A DNA stretch of 64,000 nt. Source: Desulfovibrio porci. GTDB taxonomy: Bacteria > Desulfobacterota > Desulfovibrionia > Desulfovibrionales > Desulfovibrionaceae. Positions 9,354 through 17,626 of this stretch are shown here, in pieces. Both the position numbers and the translations under genes were made by a program. The stretch covers positions 1 through 64,000 of the forward strand of contig NZ_VUMH01000004.1 in the NCBI RefSeq assembly GCF_009696265.1. The letters run 5' to 3'. Position 1 is the first letter of the stretch, and every line of letters starts with the position of its first letter. Under the pieces are notes generated by a model. The model ran no database searches, was not told where the DNA came from, and worked only from the letters and a program-made list of their open reading frames with translations.

Positions 9354-9947
9354 ATGAAACGTTCCAGGGCAATATCACTCCTTCTCATGGGTTCTCTCGC
9401 CGCGGGCAGCGCGGGCTGCAGCTCCGAAAAAATCGAAGAAGGCACCTATACCTTCACGTCGCTGAATGAATGCGTCGCCAGCGCCATGTTCAGCGAATCC
9501 GAATGCCGGGAACTTGCCGCCAGAGCGCTGGCCGAGACGCCGCGCTTCTCGTCGCAGGAAGAATGTGAAGCCAAGTTCGGCGCGGGGGCCTGTACACGCC
9601 CTGACGCGCAGCCGGGTCAAGAAGGGACCGCCGTACAACAGCACAGCGGCGGCATGTGGATGCCCATGATGATGGGTTTCATGGCCGGGCGCTTTCTCGG
9701 CGGCGGCGGCATGATGCAGGGTTCGCAAGGCCTGTACCGCGATCCGGCGGCCAACCCGCAGCAGGGTCGCTCGTTCCGCACGGCCACCGGCGACACGGTC
9801 AAGCCCGGACCCGGCGGCAGAGTAGCGAACCCGTCCCCGAGGCTCACCCAGAGCATGCAACACAATGCCCGGCCCGTCATGAGCCGTTCCGGCTCCGGCG
9901 CGCGCGGCGGCTTTTTCGGCGGCGGCGCGCGAGGCGCGGCTTCATGA
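9354..9947 (+). CDS. DUF1190 / YgiB-like lipoprotein
   Basis: A 197-residue exported protein. The N-terminus is a lipoprotein signal with SAGC as lipobox. Next is a cysteine-bearing segment (TFTSLNECVASAM...FSSQEECEAKFG), then a methionine/glycine-rich stretch (MWMPMMMGFMAGRFLGGG) and a Ser/Gly/Arg-rich tail. This layout matches the YgiB/DUF1190 family. It overlaps the next gene by ATGA, the same order as ygiB-ygiC in E. coli. The molecular role of YgiB is not established; a cell-envelope role is likely. Confidence 0.8.
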   Translation: MKRSRAISLLLMGSLAAGSAGCSSEKIEEGTYTFTSLNECVASAMFSESECRELAARALAETPRFSSQEECEAKFGAGACTRPDAQPGQEGTAVQQHSGGMWMPMMMGFMAGRFLGGGGMMQGSQGLYRDPAANPQQGRSFRTATGDTVKPGPGGRVANPSPRLTQSMQHNARPVMSRSGSGARGGFFGGGARGAAS

Positions 9948-11101
9948 GGCGCATCCCCATTGAGCCGCGCGAAAACTGGCGGCAAATCGCGGAAGACAAC
10001 GGCTTCTTTTTTCATCACGTCAACGGCGAAATCTACTGGGACGAGTCCGTCTGCTACGCGCTCAACCTTGAGGAAATCGAATCCGGCCTTGAAGACCCGG
10101 CGCAGGAAATCGCCGACATGTGTCTGGATCTGGCCGCCGATATTGTGAACAGCGAGGAAATGCTCTCGGCGCTGGCCATTCCGGCCGCCTTCTGGGATCT
10201 GATCCGCGACAGCTGGCAACGCAACGAGCCCTCCCTGTACGGCCGTTTCGACTTTGCCTATGACGGGCACGGTCCGGCCAAGCTCTACGAGTATAACGCG
10301 GATACCCCCACGTCCCTCTACGAGGCGGCCTATTTTCAATGGCTCTGGCTGGAGGACTGTCTGGCTTCGGGCAAACTGCCGGAGGGCGCGGACCAATTCA
10401 ACAGCATCCAGGAACGGCTGTGCGAGACCTTCGCGACCTTCCATGTTCCCGGCATCATGCATTTCGCCAGCATGAAGGACACGGAGGAAGACCGCGCCAC
10501 CGTGGAGTACGTCATGGACTGCGCCGCCCAGGCGGGTATCCGGGGCAAGCAGATATTTATGGAAGACATCGGCGTGGATGCGCAGGGGCTGTTCGTGGAT
10601 CTGGAGAACGCGCCCATCCACTGGCTGTTCAAGCTCTATCCCTGGGAATTCATCTGGCGCGACGATTTTGCGGATAACGTGCAGCGCTCGGACACCACCT
10701 TTGTGGAGCCGGCCTGGAAGATGGTGCTGTCCAGCAAGGGCATGCTCCCGCTGCTCTGGGAGCGGCACACGGGGCACCCCAACCTGCTGCGCGCCTGGTT
10801 TCACGGCGCGGACAAGGCCGCTCCGGTCAACGATTACGTGCTCAAACCCCTGTTATCGCGCGAAGGCGCGAACGTGCATATCTTCAGGAACCGCAAGGCG
10901 GTCTTCTCCACCGGCGGCGAGTACGGGGAGGAAGGCTATATCGGGCAGGAACTCTGCCCGCCGCCGTTCGTGGACGGGCACGGCCCGGTTTGCGGGGTAT
11001 GGATCGTGGGCGGCAAGGCCTGCGGGCTCGGCATACGTGAGGACGACACACCGGTTACCGGCGACCTTTCGCGCTTCGTGCCGCACTTCATAACGCCATA
11101 G
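9944..11101 (+). CDS. ygiC: YgiC-like ATP-grasp protein (glutathionylspermidine synthase family)
   Basis: A 385-residue protein of the glutathionylspermidine synthase-like ATP-grasp family, the same length as E. coli YgiC. Recognisable segments are YGRFDFAYDG, LYEYNADTPTSLYEAA, FKLYPWEF, PAWKMVLSSKGMLPLLW and the C-terminal VCGVWIVGGKACGLGIRED. The amidase half of bifunctional Gsp synthetases is absent, as in YgiC. The start ATG overlaps the ygiB-like stop, which indicates translational coupling. YgiC-type proteins probably ligate an amine or peptide, but the substrate is not known. Confidence 0.88.
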   Translation: MRRIPIEPRENWRQIAEDNGFFFHHVNGEIYWDESVCYALNLEEIESGLEDPAQEIADMCLDLAADIVNSEEMLSALAIPAAFWDLIRDSWQRNEPSLYGRFDFAYDGHGPAKLYEYNADTPTSLYEAAYFQWLWLEDCLASGKLPEGADQFNSIQERLCETFATFHVPGIMHFASMKDTEEDRATVEYVMDCAAQAGIRGKQIFMEDIGVDAQGLFVDLENAPIHWLFKLYPWEFIWRDDFADNVQRSDTTFVEPAWKMVLSSKGMLPLLWERHTGHPNLLRAWFHGADKAAPVNDYVLKPLLSREGANVHIFRNRKAVFSTGGEYGEEGYIGQELCPPPFVDGHGPVCGVWIVGGKACGLGIREDDTPVTGDLSRFVPHFITP

Positions 11102-11117
11102 GCATTTGCCGGATATT

Positions 11118-11145
11118 TTGACAAAAAACGGACACTTGTTATGCT
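11118..11145 (+). promoter_or_regulatory. Probable promoter for the queD operon
   Basis: TTGACA at 11118-11123, a 16-nt spacer and TATGCT at 11140-11145, located between ygiC and the small membrane gene that precedes queD. Confidence 0.55.
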
Positions 11146-11196
11146 GCGCTTGTATGGCATAACGTATAAAAACAGCCCCTGGCCGACAGGAGAACC

Positions 11197-11370
11197 ATGT
11201 CTTTCACGTCCTGGCTGCAACGCATTTTCAGCCCTCCTTCCACCTCCGGCGGCGATGCCGACCTGGAGGACGACACCTCCGGTTTTGAATGGAACCAGAA
11301 TGTACGCATCGTTCTGGCCCTGATTGTCGTTTTTCTCTCGGCCTTGGTGGTCTGGTGGATAGTCTCATGA
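11197..11370 (+). CDS. Small single-span membrane protein (57 aa)
   Basis: ATG 11197 follows ACAGGAGAACC, a good ribosome site. The product has a polar N-terminal half with an acidic cluster (DADLEDDTSGFEW) and one C-terminal membrane helix (VRIVLALIVVFLSALVVWWIV). Its stop overlaps the queD start by ATGA, so the two are translationally coupled. I recognise no family. Coupling and codon use support it as a real gene. Confidence 0.7.
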   Translation: MSFTSWLQRIFSPPSTSGGDADLEDDTSGFEWNQNVRIVLALIVVFLSALVVWWIVS

Positions 11371-11783
11371 GCGCGCGGCACTGCTGGCGCCTCACCGTGC
11401 GCGACGAATTTTCGGCCGGACACGCCCTGCGGCATTACCAGGGCAAATGCGAACGCCTGCACGGCCACAACTTCGGCGTGGAGCTTTGCGTGGAAGGCCG
11501 TGAACTCACGCCGGACACCGAATTGCTGCTGGATTTCAAGGTATTGAAAAACGCGCTCAAAGAGGTGCTGCGCGATCTGGACCATTGCGTGCTCAACGAA
11601 ACGCCGCCCTTTGACCGCATCAATCCCTCTTCGGAAAATCTCTCCCGCCACATCTGGCGCGGCGTGGCCGACCGGCTGGCCGCAAGCCCGGCCCCACAGG
11701 CCCGCGCCGTGCGGCTGGTCAGCGTGAGCGTGTCGGAAAAAGGCAGCCAGAGCGCCACCTATCTGGAACTGGCGGAAAGTTAG
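11367..11783 (+). CDS. queD: 6-carboxy-5,6,7,8-tetrahydropterin synthase QueD
   Basis: Converts 7,8-dihydroneopterin triphosphate to carboxytetrahydropterin in queuosine/7-deazaguanine synthesis. The 138-residue size is typical. Zinc ligands are in FSAGHAL and CERLHGHNF, and the catalytic region DLDHCVLNE is present, with ENLSRHIW and the C-terminal VSVSEKGSQSATY strand. The start is the ATG overlapping the previous stop; a longer upstream frame exists but runs through the small membrane gene. No other queuosine gene is nearby. Confidence 0.9.
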   Translation: MSARHCWRLTVRDEFSAGHALRHYQGKCERLHGHNFGVELCVEGRELTPDTELLLDFKVLKNALKEVLRDLDHCVLNETPPFDRINPSSENLSRHIWRGVADRLAASPAPQARAVRLVSVSVSEKGSQSATYLELAES

Positions 11784-11880
11784 AGCAGATTAACTTTACG
11801 ATTATGCATGACCGGGACACGATGTTCTGACCGGCAAGTTTCACGCCTCCGCCGGAGTCAAGCAAAGCGAGACTCCGTGG
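11784..11880. other. queD 3' region with a repeat-like sequence
   Basis: The sequence after the queD stop (TAGAGCAGATTAACTTTACG) resembles the sequence after another stop at 41801 (TAGGGCATCTTAATCTTTATG). It contains a small hairpin CGGAGTC/GACTCCG. No gene is seen. Confidence 0.4.
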
Positions 11881-11905
11881 GCAATTTCACTTTGAAATTG
11901 CTTTA
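11881..11905 (+). terminator. Intrinsic terminator after queD
   Basis: GCAATTTCA and TGAAATTGC form a perfect 9-bp stem around CTT (11881-11901), followed by TTTAG. The tail is short, so efficiency is uncertain. Confidence 0.55.
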
Positions 11906-11953
11906 GCCCGCGCGCCGCCCGTCCCGGAAACAAGGATTTGTTGACGCAACGCC

Positions 11954-12805
11954 ATGTCCCAGGCTCTCTGCCTTCTGCACGCCAACTGCCAGGGCGACGC
12001 CCTGCGTCCCCTGCTGGAAAACACGCCGACTTTCGCACGGCACTTCCGCATCCGGCAGTACGTAAACTACACCCGCCAAAGCATTGCCGAGGCGGATCTG
12101 GAGCAGTGCGCGCTCTTTCTTTACCAGCGCCTGGCCCCGCGCTGGGGCGCGCTGTCCACGGAGCAGATGCTGCCGCGCCTGCCCGCATTCTGCCGATGCG
12201 TTGAAATTCCCAATCTTTTTTTCAAAGGCTACTGGCCGTTCTGGACCAATGCCGTCCAGAACATCGACTTCGCCGACAGCCTGCTGGAACGCCTGCTGGC
12301 CCAGGGACTTGCGCCGGAAGAAGCGCTGAATCTCTATCTGCGCGGCGATCCGGCCCTGCTGGGCGACGTGGCCGCCGTGGCCGAGGACTCTCTGGCGCGG
12401 GAGGAAGAGAAGGAAGCGGATTGCCCCATCCGCTGCGCGCCGCTGCTGCGTGAGCGCTGGCGGGAAGAGCAATTGTTCATCACGGTCAACCATCCGGGCA
12501 GGACCCTGCTCTTCCATCTGGCGGACAGCCTGCTGCGCCTGCTGGATCTGGGCGGCCTGCCGGAAGAGGCGCGCCGCGCCTACGTCCATCCGCAGGAGGA
12601 TTTCTGGCTGCCCCTCCACCCCGCTCTGGGACCGCTGCTGGGCCTGCCCTTTGCAAGCCGGGAGCGGCGCTACCAGGTGTTCGCCGCCCGGCTCACCCAT
12701 CGGGAATATACATCCTGTTATCTGGCCTGCCGTCGGCATGGCGTGGACGATCTGCTGACCATGCTGCACAACCTGCCGCCCAGCGGAACATGCCCGGCAT
12801 TCTGA
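11954..12805 (+). CDS. WcbI-like polysaccharide biosynthesis family protein
   Basis: A 283-residue cytoplasmic protein. It opens LCLLHANCQGDALRPLL, matching the N-C-Q motif that starts the WcbI acetyltransferase-like fold, and continues with FRIRQYVNY and a segment around LFITVNHPGRTLLFHLAD where WcbI proteins have conserved His/Pro residues. In capsule loci WcbI is thought to modify polysaccharide; no capsule genes are nearby, so its substrate is unknown. The start has no strong ribosome site. It ends at 12805; 12806-13007 has no gene. Confidence 0.6.
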   Translation: MSQALCLLHANCQGDALRPLLENTPTFARHFRIRQYVNYTRQSIAEADLEQCALFLYQRLAPRWGALSTEQMLPRLPAFCRCVEIPNLFFKGYWPFWTNAVQNIDFADSLLERLLAQGLAPEEALNLYLRGDPALLGDVAAVAEDSLAREEEKEADCPIRCAPLLRERWREEQLFITVNHPGRTLLFHLADSLLRLLDLGGLPEEARRAYVHPQEDFWLPLHPALGPLLGLPFASRERRYQVFAARLTHREYTSCYLACRRHGVDDLLTMLHNLPPSGTCPAF

Positions 12806-13007
12806 GCGGAGCCGCCGTGGCCTCCCGGCTTGCCGCGCCCATCTCGCCCGCGCTCTGTCCGGCCCGGTTGGCCGTAAACCGGCTTCAGGCCCTGAGCCGG
12901 ACCCGGACCAGGGACCGCACCCGCTGACGCCTTGCCCCCCGCCCCGCCATTCCGTACACTGACGCCGGAGTCCATATCCGGTCCCATGACACCGCAAGGA
13001 GAATTTT

Positions 13008-13631
13008 ATGAACGTACTTTTAATCAACGGAAGCCCGCATCCCAAGGGCTGTACGTATACGGCCCTGCGCACCGTGGCGGACCAGCTGGAAAAAAACGGC
13101 CTGAACACGCACATTCTGCAAATGGGCAACAAGGCCGTGCGCGGCTGCATCGCCTGCGGCAAATGCGCCGATACCGGGCACTGCGTGTTCACGGACGATC
13201 CGGTCAACGAGGCCATTGACCTGCTGCGCGAAGCCGACGCCCTGGTGGTGGGCTCGCCGGTCTATTATGCCGGGCCCAACGGTTCCATCTGCGCCTTTCT
13301 GGACCGGATGTTCTATATGAAATCCGCGCCCTACGCTTTCAAACCGGCCGCCGCCGTGGTCAGTTGCCGCCGGGGCGGGGCCAGCGCCTCTTTCGACCGG
13401 CTGAACAAGTACTTTACCATCGCGCGCATGCCCGTGGTGGCGTCCCAGTACTGGAACTCCGTGCACGGCAACACGCCCGCAGAGGTGCTTCAGGACAGGG
13501 AAGGCCTTCAGACCATGCGCACCTTGGGCGACAACATGGCCTGGCTGCTTAAATGCATCGCCGCGGGCAAGGCCGCCGGGGTGGAGTATCCCACGCCCGA
13601 GCCCTGGGAGGCCACCAACTTCATCCGCTGA
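13008..13631 (+). CDS. NADPH-dependent FMN reductase / iron-sulfur flavoprotein family
   Basis: A 207-residue flavodoxin-fold protein beginning MNVLLINGSPHPKGCTYTAL, the FMN phosphate loop. CIACGKCADTGHCVF supplies a cysteine cluster as in iron-sulfur flavoproteins (it could bind one 4Fe-4S). VGSPVYYAGPNGSICAFLDR is the second flavin-binding segment. AAGGAG precedes the ATG. A second member of the family is at 28990. Such proteins transfer electrons in anaerobes; the partner is not evident. Confidence 0.85.
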   Translation: MNVLLINGSPHPKGCTYTALRTVADQLEKNGLNTHILQMGNKAVRGCIACGKCADTGHCVFTDDPVNEAIDLLREADALVVGSPVYYAGPNGSICAFLDRMFYMKSAPYAFKPAAAVVSCRRGGASASFDRLNKYFTIARMPVVASQYWNSVHGNTPAEVLQDREGLQTMRTLGDNMAWLLKCIAAGKAAGVEYPTPEPWEATNFIR

Positions 13632-13705
13632 GCGGTGCAATAGTTATGAGTGGGGGGGGGAACTGTTATCCACAAAAATTCCTCCTCACTCATGCTCCGC
13701 AAAAA

Positions 13706-13759
13706 AGAATCCCCCGGCATGCCGCAGCATTGCTGACGCATTCCGGGGATTCTCTTTTT
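13706..13759. terminator. Bidirectional terminator
   Basis: AGAATCCCC (13706-13714) pairs with GGGGATTCT (13745-13753). The stem is preceded by six A and followed by CTTTTT, so it can terminate in both directions. It separates the FMN reductase gene from the minus-strand gene at 13853. Confidence 0.7.
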
Positions 13760-13852
13760 CTGGAAGCATTCTCGCCGCAGCGGGAAATTCTTTTCAAAAA
13801 ACCTCGTCCGAAACAGTATTCAGAAACGGATTCCCGCTGAACCCACGTGTTT

Positions 13853-14329
13853 TCAAAAAGAATCCGGACGCAGGGGATACAGAGCCTTGTACGGTCCGCG
13901 CATTTTGTAGATAAAATCCGCCTGCCGCACATCGCCGCTGATGATGAGCACCAGCAACAGCTTGGAAATCGGATCCTCGCGCACCACGCTGTAGCCCTTG
14001 ACGCCCTTCTGCTCAAAGCTGAACTGCAACTGGCCGTTACGGGCCACGGGCTTGCTGCCCTTCAGGCCTTTGGAGCCGGTCTCGGCCGCCTTTTCGGCGT
14101 CGCCCGGTTCTGCGGGGCCGACAATGACGGCCGCCGACGTTTTGTGATCCTTCTGCCCCAGCAGCACCTGCACAGCGCCGTTCCGTGTTACGGGCCCATT
14201 GACCACCACCCAGTCCGGCGGCAGATCCAGACTGTAATATTTGGTGGTCAGCGGCGCGGCACAAAGCCCTCCGGCCAGGGCGGGCAGCAGCAGGGCCAGC
14301 AAAACGGCAATACGCGCAATCAGTTTCAT
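13853..14329 (-). CDS. Small exported protein, paralogue of 29608-30078
   Basis: A 158-residue protein with a signal peptide (MKLIARIAVLLALLLPALAG, cleavage near LCAAP). The mature part has YYSLDLPPDWVVVNGPV, a strand-rich centre ending SAAVIVGP, then a segment with NGQLQFSFEQKG. The same plan, signal then 'LDL-P-W' then 'RNGxWxFxxKxG', is seen at 29608, so the two are probably paralogues of a Desulfovibrio-type periplasmic family. I know no function. ATG 14329 has GGAG upstream; the longer frame to 14389 is unlikely. Confidence 0.7.
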   Translation of the reverse strand: MKLIARIAVLLALLLPALAGGLCAAPLTTKYYSLDLPPDWVVVNGPVTRNGAVQVLLGQKDHKTSAAVIVGPAEPGDAEKAAETGSKGLKGSKPVARNGQLQFSFEQKGVKGYSVVREDPISKLLLVLIISGDVRQADFIYKMRGPYKALYPLRPDSF

Positions 14330-14456
14330 AACGACTCCATATAGATGCATACAACCGGCATGCGGCCGGTCGCCCGCCACGGGCGGCATTCTCGGGCCTC
14401 TTGCCCCATTCCGGCAAGCCGGGTAGCATGCTCAGCCAGATTCACGAGGCACATTT

Positions 14457-15161
14457 ATGAACAAAAAAATTCTTTCGCCCTTTCGGACCAGGCTCTACGT
14501 CTACCGTTTCGAGCTGCTTCTGGCCTCTCTGCTCTGCGTGTTTGTACTGAATATCTTCTTCCCCGACAACATCTACGGCGGCATAGCCCAGGCCGTGTAT
14601 CTGCCCTTTCAGCTGCTGGCCGCCACGGTGCTGTTTGAGTCAAAACGCAACCTGCTGCGGCTGGTGCTGCTGTTTGCCCTACTGCTGGTGGCCTGCCGGG
14701 CGCTGGATCTTTTTTTTGTCAAAAATATCCAGAACGAACTGCTGCTGCTCTATATCTGCTTTTTCGGCAGCGTCATGCTGGAGGTCTTCCGGCAGATCTA
14801 CCACGCCCACCTCATCACCACCAAGATCGTCTACGCGGCCGTCTGCGGCCTGCTGCTCATCGGCTACTGCGGTTTCTACATCTTTCTGGCCATCGAATTC
14901 CATGAACCGGGCTCTTTCAACGGCTTGGGTCAGGGCGTGCAGGCCATGAACGACCTGTTCTATTTCAGCTACATAACCATCCTGACCGTGGGCTACGGCG
15001 ACATCACCCCGCACACCTGGATCGCCAAAAACGCCACGGTGCTGGTGGCCTTCACGGCCTACATCTATTCTCTGGTGGTCATCGCCACCATCGTGAGCGA
15101 GGCCACGCGCTCCAGAAAGAAAAATGGAGACGGGGGCGGAAACGGCGACAGTCTGTCCTGA
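14457..15161 (+). CDS. Potassium channel family protein (Ion_trans_2)
   Basis: A 234-residue membrane protein with about six hydrophobic segments. The pore helix and selectivity filter FSYITILTVGYGDITP lie before the last membrane segment (VLVAFTAYIYSLVVIATIV). TVGYGD is the K+ channel signature. The C-terminus is a short basic/glycine tail without an RCK domain. It is divergently placed from the gene at 13853-14329. Confidence 0.88.
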   Translation: MNKKILSPFRTRLYVYRFELLLASLLCVFVLNIFFPDNIYGGIAQAVYLPFQLLAATVLFESKRNLLRLVLLFALLLVACRALDLFFVKNIQNELLLLYICFFGSVMLEVFRQIYHAHLITTKIVYAAVCGLLLIGYCGFYIFLAIEFHEPGSFNGLGQGVQAMNDLFYFSYITILTVGYGDITPHTWIAKNATVLVAFTAYIYSLVVIATIVSEATRSRKKNGDGGGNGDSLS

Positions 15162-15180
15162 ATCCGGCCAATCCGGCCCG

Positions 15181-16323
15181 TCAGGTGCGGCGCTTGAACA
15201 TCCACACAGCCACGCTCACGGCCGCCAGACTGATCAGGGTGATCTTGCCCAAGCTCACGGCCGCCGCCGCGAACGTGATATCTTTCAGAAAGACGCCCTG
15301 GCTGATGACCGTGAAATGGCGCAGGGGATTCAACTGGCTGGCGTGCTGCAGAAAGATCGGCATATTGATGATGGGCGTCACCGCGCCGGAAATCAGAATG
15401 CAGGGCACGCCCACGGTGAAGGCCCCCAGAAAGGCCTGCTGCTGAGTGGCGGACAGGGAGGAAACCATCAGTCCCACCCCGCCCGAGGCCACGGCAAAAA
15501 CCAGCATGGCCAGGTAGAGCAGCACCACGGAGCCCGTAAAGGGCACGCCGAAGCCGAAGACCGTGATCAACAGAAAGATGGTGCCGTGGACCAGGCCCAC
15601 AATGCAGCCGGGCGCCAGTTTGGCCAGGGCGATCTCCGTGGGCGTGGCCGGTGAAACCAGAAGCTGGTCGAAGGTGCCCACCTCACGCTCGCGCGCCACG
15701 GACAGACCGGTGACCACCAGGCCCAGGATGAGGCTGAGCATGCCGATAAGATTGGGCAGAAAAAACCACTGGAATTCCAGGTTGGGATTGAACCAGCAGC
15801 GCATCCGCACGTCCAGGCGGGGCGCGGCGGCCGTAGCCGCCGCCCGGCCCAGAGGCGTGTCCACGGCCATGCCCTCGACGATCCGGCTGAGATAATAGGC
15901 CGCGATCTGCGCCGCGTTGGAGCGTCGCCCGTCCAGAATCACCTGCATCTCAGCGGATTCACCCCGCTCCACCCGGCGGGAAAATTCCTGGTCGAAGGTC
16001 AGGATGAAGAGCGCCTCCTGCCCTTCCAGCACGGGCCGGATGCGCTGTTCGGACGGCAGAAAACGCACGCTGCGAAAGGTGGGAGAACCCTCCAGACGGT
16101 GGACGATCTCGCGGCTCCAGCGGCCGTTGTCGTGGTCCAGCACAGCCACGTCCACATTGCGCACTTCCATGGTGGCGGCCCAGCCGAAAATCACGATCTG
16201 GACCAGGGGCGGCACGATGATCAGCATGCGCGAGACGCGGTTGCAGAGCAGGACCAACAGTTCCTTGCGCACAATGGTGACCATGCGCCGCCAATTCAGG
16301 CGGGGAAACTCGAAAAAGGCCAT
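15181..16323 (-). CDS. ABC-2 permease, YbhR-like
   Basis: A 380-residue ABC-2 permease. One N-terminal membrane helix (VSRMLIIVPPLVQIVIFGWAA) is followed by a large periplasmic domain (VAVLDHDNG...MQVILDGRRSNAAQIAAYY) and then five C-terminal helices with the conserved SVAREREVGTFDQLLVSP. Length and layout match E. coli YbhR. It begins 2 nt after the stop of the partner permease. The ATPase and adaptor of the set lie 5 kb away at 22186-24986. The open frame extends upstream to 16842 in the wrong frame of the partner gene; ATG 16323 is the real start. Confidence 0.88.
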   Translation of the reverse strand: MAFFEFPRLNWRRMVTIVRKELLVLLCNRVSRMLIIVPPLVQIVIFGWAATMEVRNVDVAVLDHDNGRWSREIVHRLEGSPTFRSVRFLPSEQRIRPVLEGQEALFILTFDQEFSRRVERGESAEMQVILDGRRSNAAQIAAYYLSRIVEGMAVDTPLGRAAATAAAPRLDVRMRCWFNPNLEFQWFFLPNLIGMLSLILGLVVTGLSVAREREVGTFDQLLVSPATPTEIALAKLAPGCIVGLVHGTIFLLITVFGFGVPFTGSVVLLYLAMLVFAVASGGVGLMVSSLSATQQQAFLGAFTVGVPCILISGAVTPIINMPIFLQHASQLNPLRHFTVISQGVFLKDITFAAAAVSLGKITLISLAAVSVAVWMFKRRT

Positions 16324-16325
16324 CT

Positions 16326-17453
16326 TCAGACGTCCAGGCGTTTGACGAGATTTTTGTACACCAGACCCAGCAGCACGGAGGCCAGCAAGGCCATGAACAG
16401 CAGGCTCGGCCCGAAGATGCTCCAGACGTCGCCGGTCAGAAAAATGGTCCGCAGGCAGGTATTGAAATAGCTGGCCGGCAGCAGTCTGGTGATGGCCTGC
16501 AATACGGGCGGCATGCTGTTGATGTCGAAAACGAAGCCCGAAAGCAGCAGGGCCGGAAGAAAGCCGGAAAACAGCCCGGCCTCCGCCGCCGCCAACTGCC
16601 CGCGCAGGCTCACGGAAATGAGCAGGCCCTGGCCCAGGGCGCTGAGCATGAAGACCGAGGACAGGAGCAGCAACACCCAGAGCGAACCCCGGAACGGCAC
16701 GGCGAAGAGCGTCACGGCGGCCACGGCGCAGAGCGCCATGCTGAACATGCCCATGCAGAAATAGGGGATCAGCTTGCCCAGCAGCAATTGCATCCGGCTC
16801 ACGGGCGTGGCGAACATGGCCTCCATGGTGCCCCTCTCCCACTCGCGGGCAAAGACCAGGGAGGTCAGCAGAGTGCCGATGAGGGTCATAATCACGGTAA
16901 TGGCGCCGGGCACCAGAAATTGCACGCTCTTGGCCGTGGGATTGTACCAGAAACGCGTTTCCGGATTGACTGGCGGCTCCAGGGCCGCGCCGCCGGGCAG
17001 GGAGGTGCGTTGCCAGCTGGTGATCAGGCCCTGGCTGTAACTCTGGATGAACTGGGCCGTGTTCGGCTCGGAGCCGTCCACCAGCAGTTGCAGACCGCCC
17101 ACGCCGCCGCGCGCCAGTTCCTGGTCGAAATTCTGACGGATGACCAGAATGCCCTGCACGTCCGAGTTACGCATCAGGCGCGCGGCCTCTTCCATGTCGC
17201 CCACGGGCCGGGTTTCAAACCAGGGCGAATGGGCGAAATCCGCCGCCAGGGACAAGGCCCGCCCGCCGCCGCTCTGATCCAGCACGGCCAGCCGCAATAT
17301 GCCCGCATCCAGCGTGATGCCGAAACCGAAGAGCAACAGAAAGATCAGCGGCATCACCCCGGCCACCAGATAGGAGGAGGGATCGCGCACGATCTGCTGA
17401 AATTCCTTGCCCATCAGGGCCAGAAGCTGGCGCAGCCAGAGATTCTGCTTCAT
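16326..17453 (-). CDS. ABC-2 permease, YbhS-like
   Basis: A 375-residue ABC-2 permease paralogous to its neighbour: N-terminal helix (SYLVAGVMPLIFLLLFGFGI), periplasmic domain with LQLLVDGSEPNTAQFIQSY, then a helix block with SLVFAREWERGTMEAMFATP, the conserved motif after the second helix. The pair should form the heterodimeric channel of an exporter driven by the fused ATPase at 22186. ATG 17453 has AAAGGT upstream. The 5' part of the longer frame covers intergenic hairpins and is not coding. Confidence 0.88.
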   Translation of the reverse strand: MKQNLWLRQLLALMGKEFQQIVRDPSSYLVAGVMPLIFLLLFGFGITLDAGILRLAVLDQSGGGRALSLAADFAHSPWFETRPVGDMEEAARLMRNSDVQGILVIRQNFDQELARGGVGGLQLLVDGSEPNTAQFIQSYSQGLITSWQRTSLPGGAALEPPVNPETRFWYNPTAKSVQFLVPGAITVIMTLIGTLLTSLVFAREWERGTMEAMFATPVSRMQLLLGKLIPYFCMGMFSMALCAVAAVTLFAVPFRGSLWVLLLLSSVFMLSALGQGLLISVSLRGQLAAAEAGLFSGFLPALLLSGFVFDINSMPPVLQAITRLLPASYFNTCLRTIFLTGDVWSIFGPSLLFMALLASVLLGLVYKNLVKRLDV

Positions 17454-17573
17454 ACCTTTATTGCGCCTTTCCCGGCCGGGTTCACGCCTCCCATGCCCGC
17501 CCCCATCGCATATCCGCCCCGAGACGGAATACGCGCCTTCTTTTGTGGTAGACCGAATCACCGCCGTCTTCAA

Positions 17574-17612
17574 GGGGCCGCGCGGCCCCGGCCGGCACAG
17601 CCGGGGCCGCGC
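17574..17612. repeat. GC-rich overlapping palindromes between the lipid-enzyme gene and the permeases
   Basis: A perfect 16-bp palindrome (GGGGCCGCGCGGCCCC, 17574-17589) overlaps a 12-bp stem (17580-17591 against 17601-17612). There is no T-tract. It lies just after the stop of the 1339-residue gene on the minus strand and may weaken read-through into the permeases. The 173-bp gap has no gene. Confidence 0.5.
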
Positions 17613-17626
17613 CATGTGAAGCCCCC

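Noticed and set aside
15181..16842. 553-codon frame as a longer YbhR-like protein
   Set aside because: The first 173 codons are an out-of-frame reading of the partner permease gene; homology starts at MAFFEFPRLNW.
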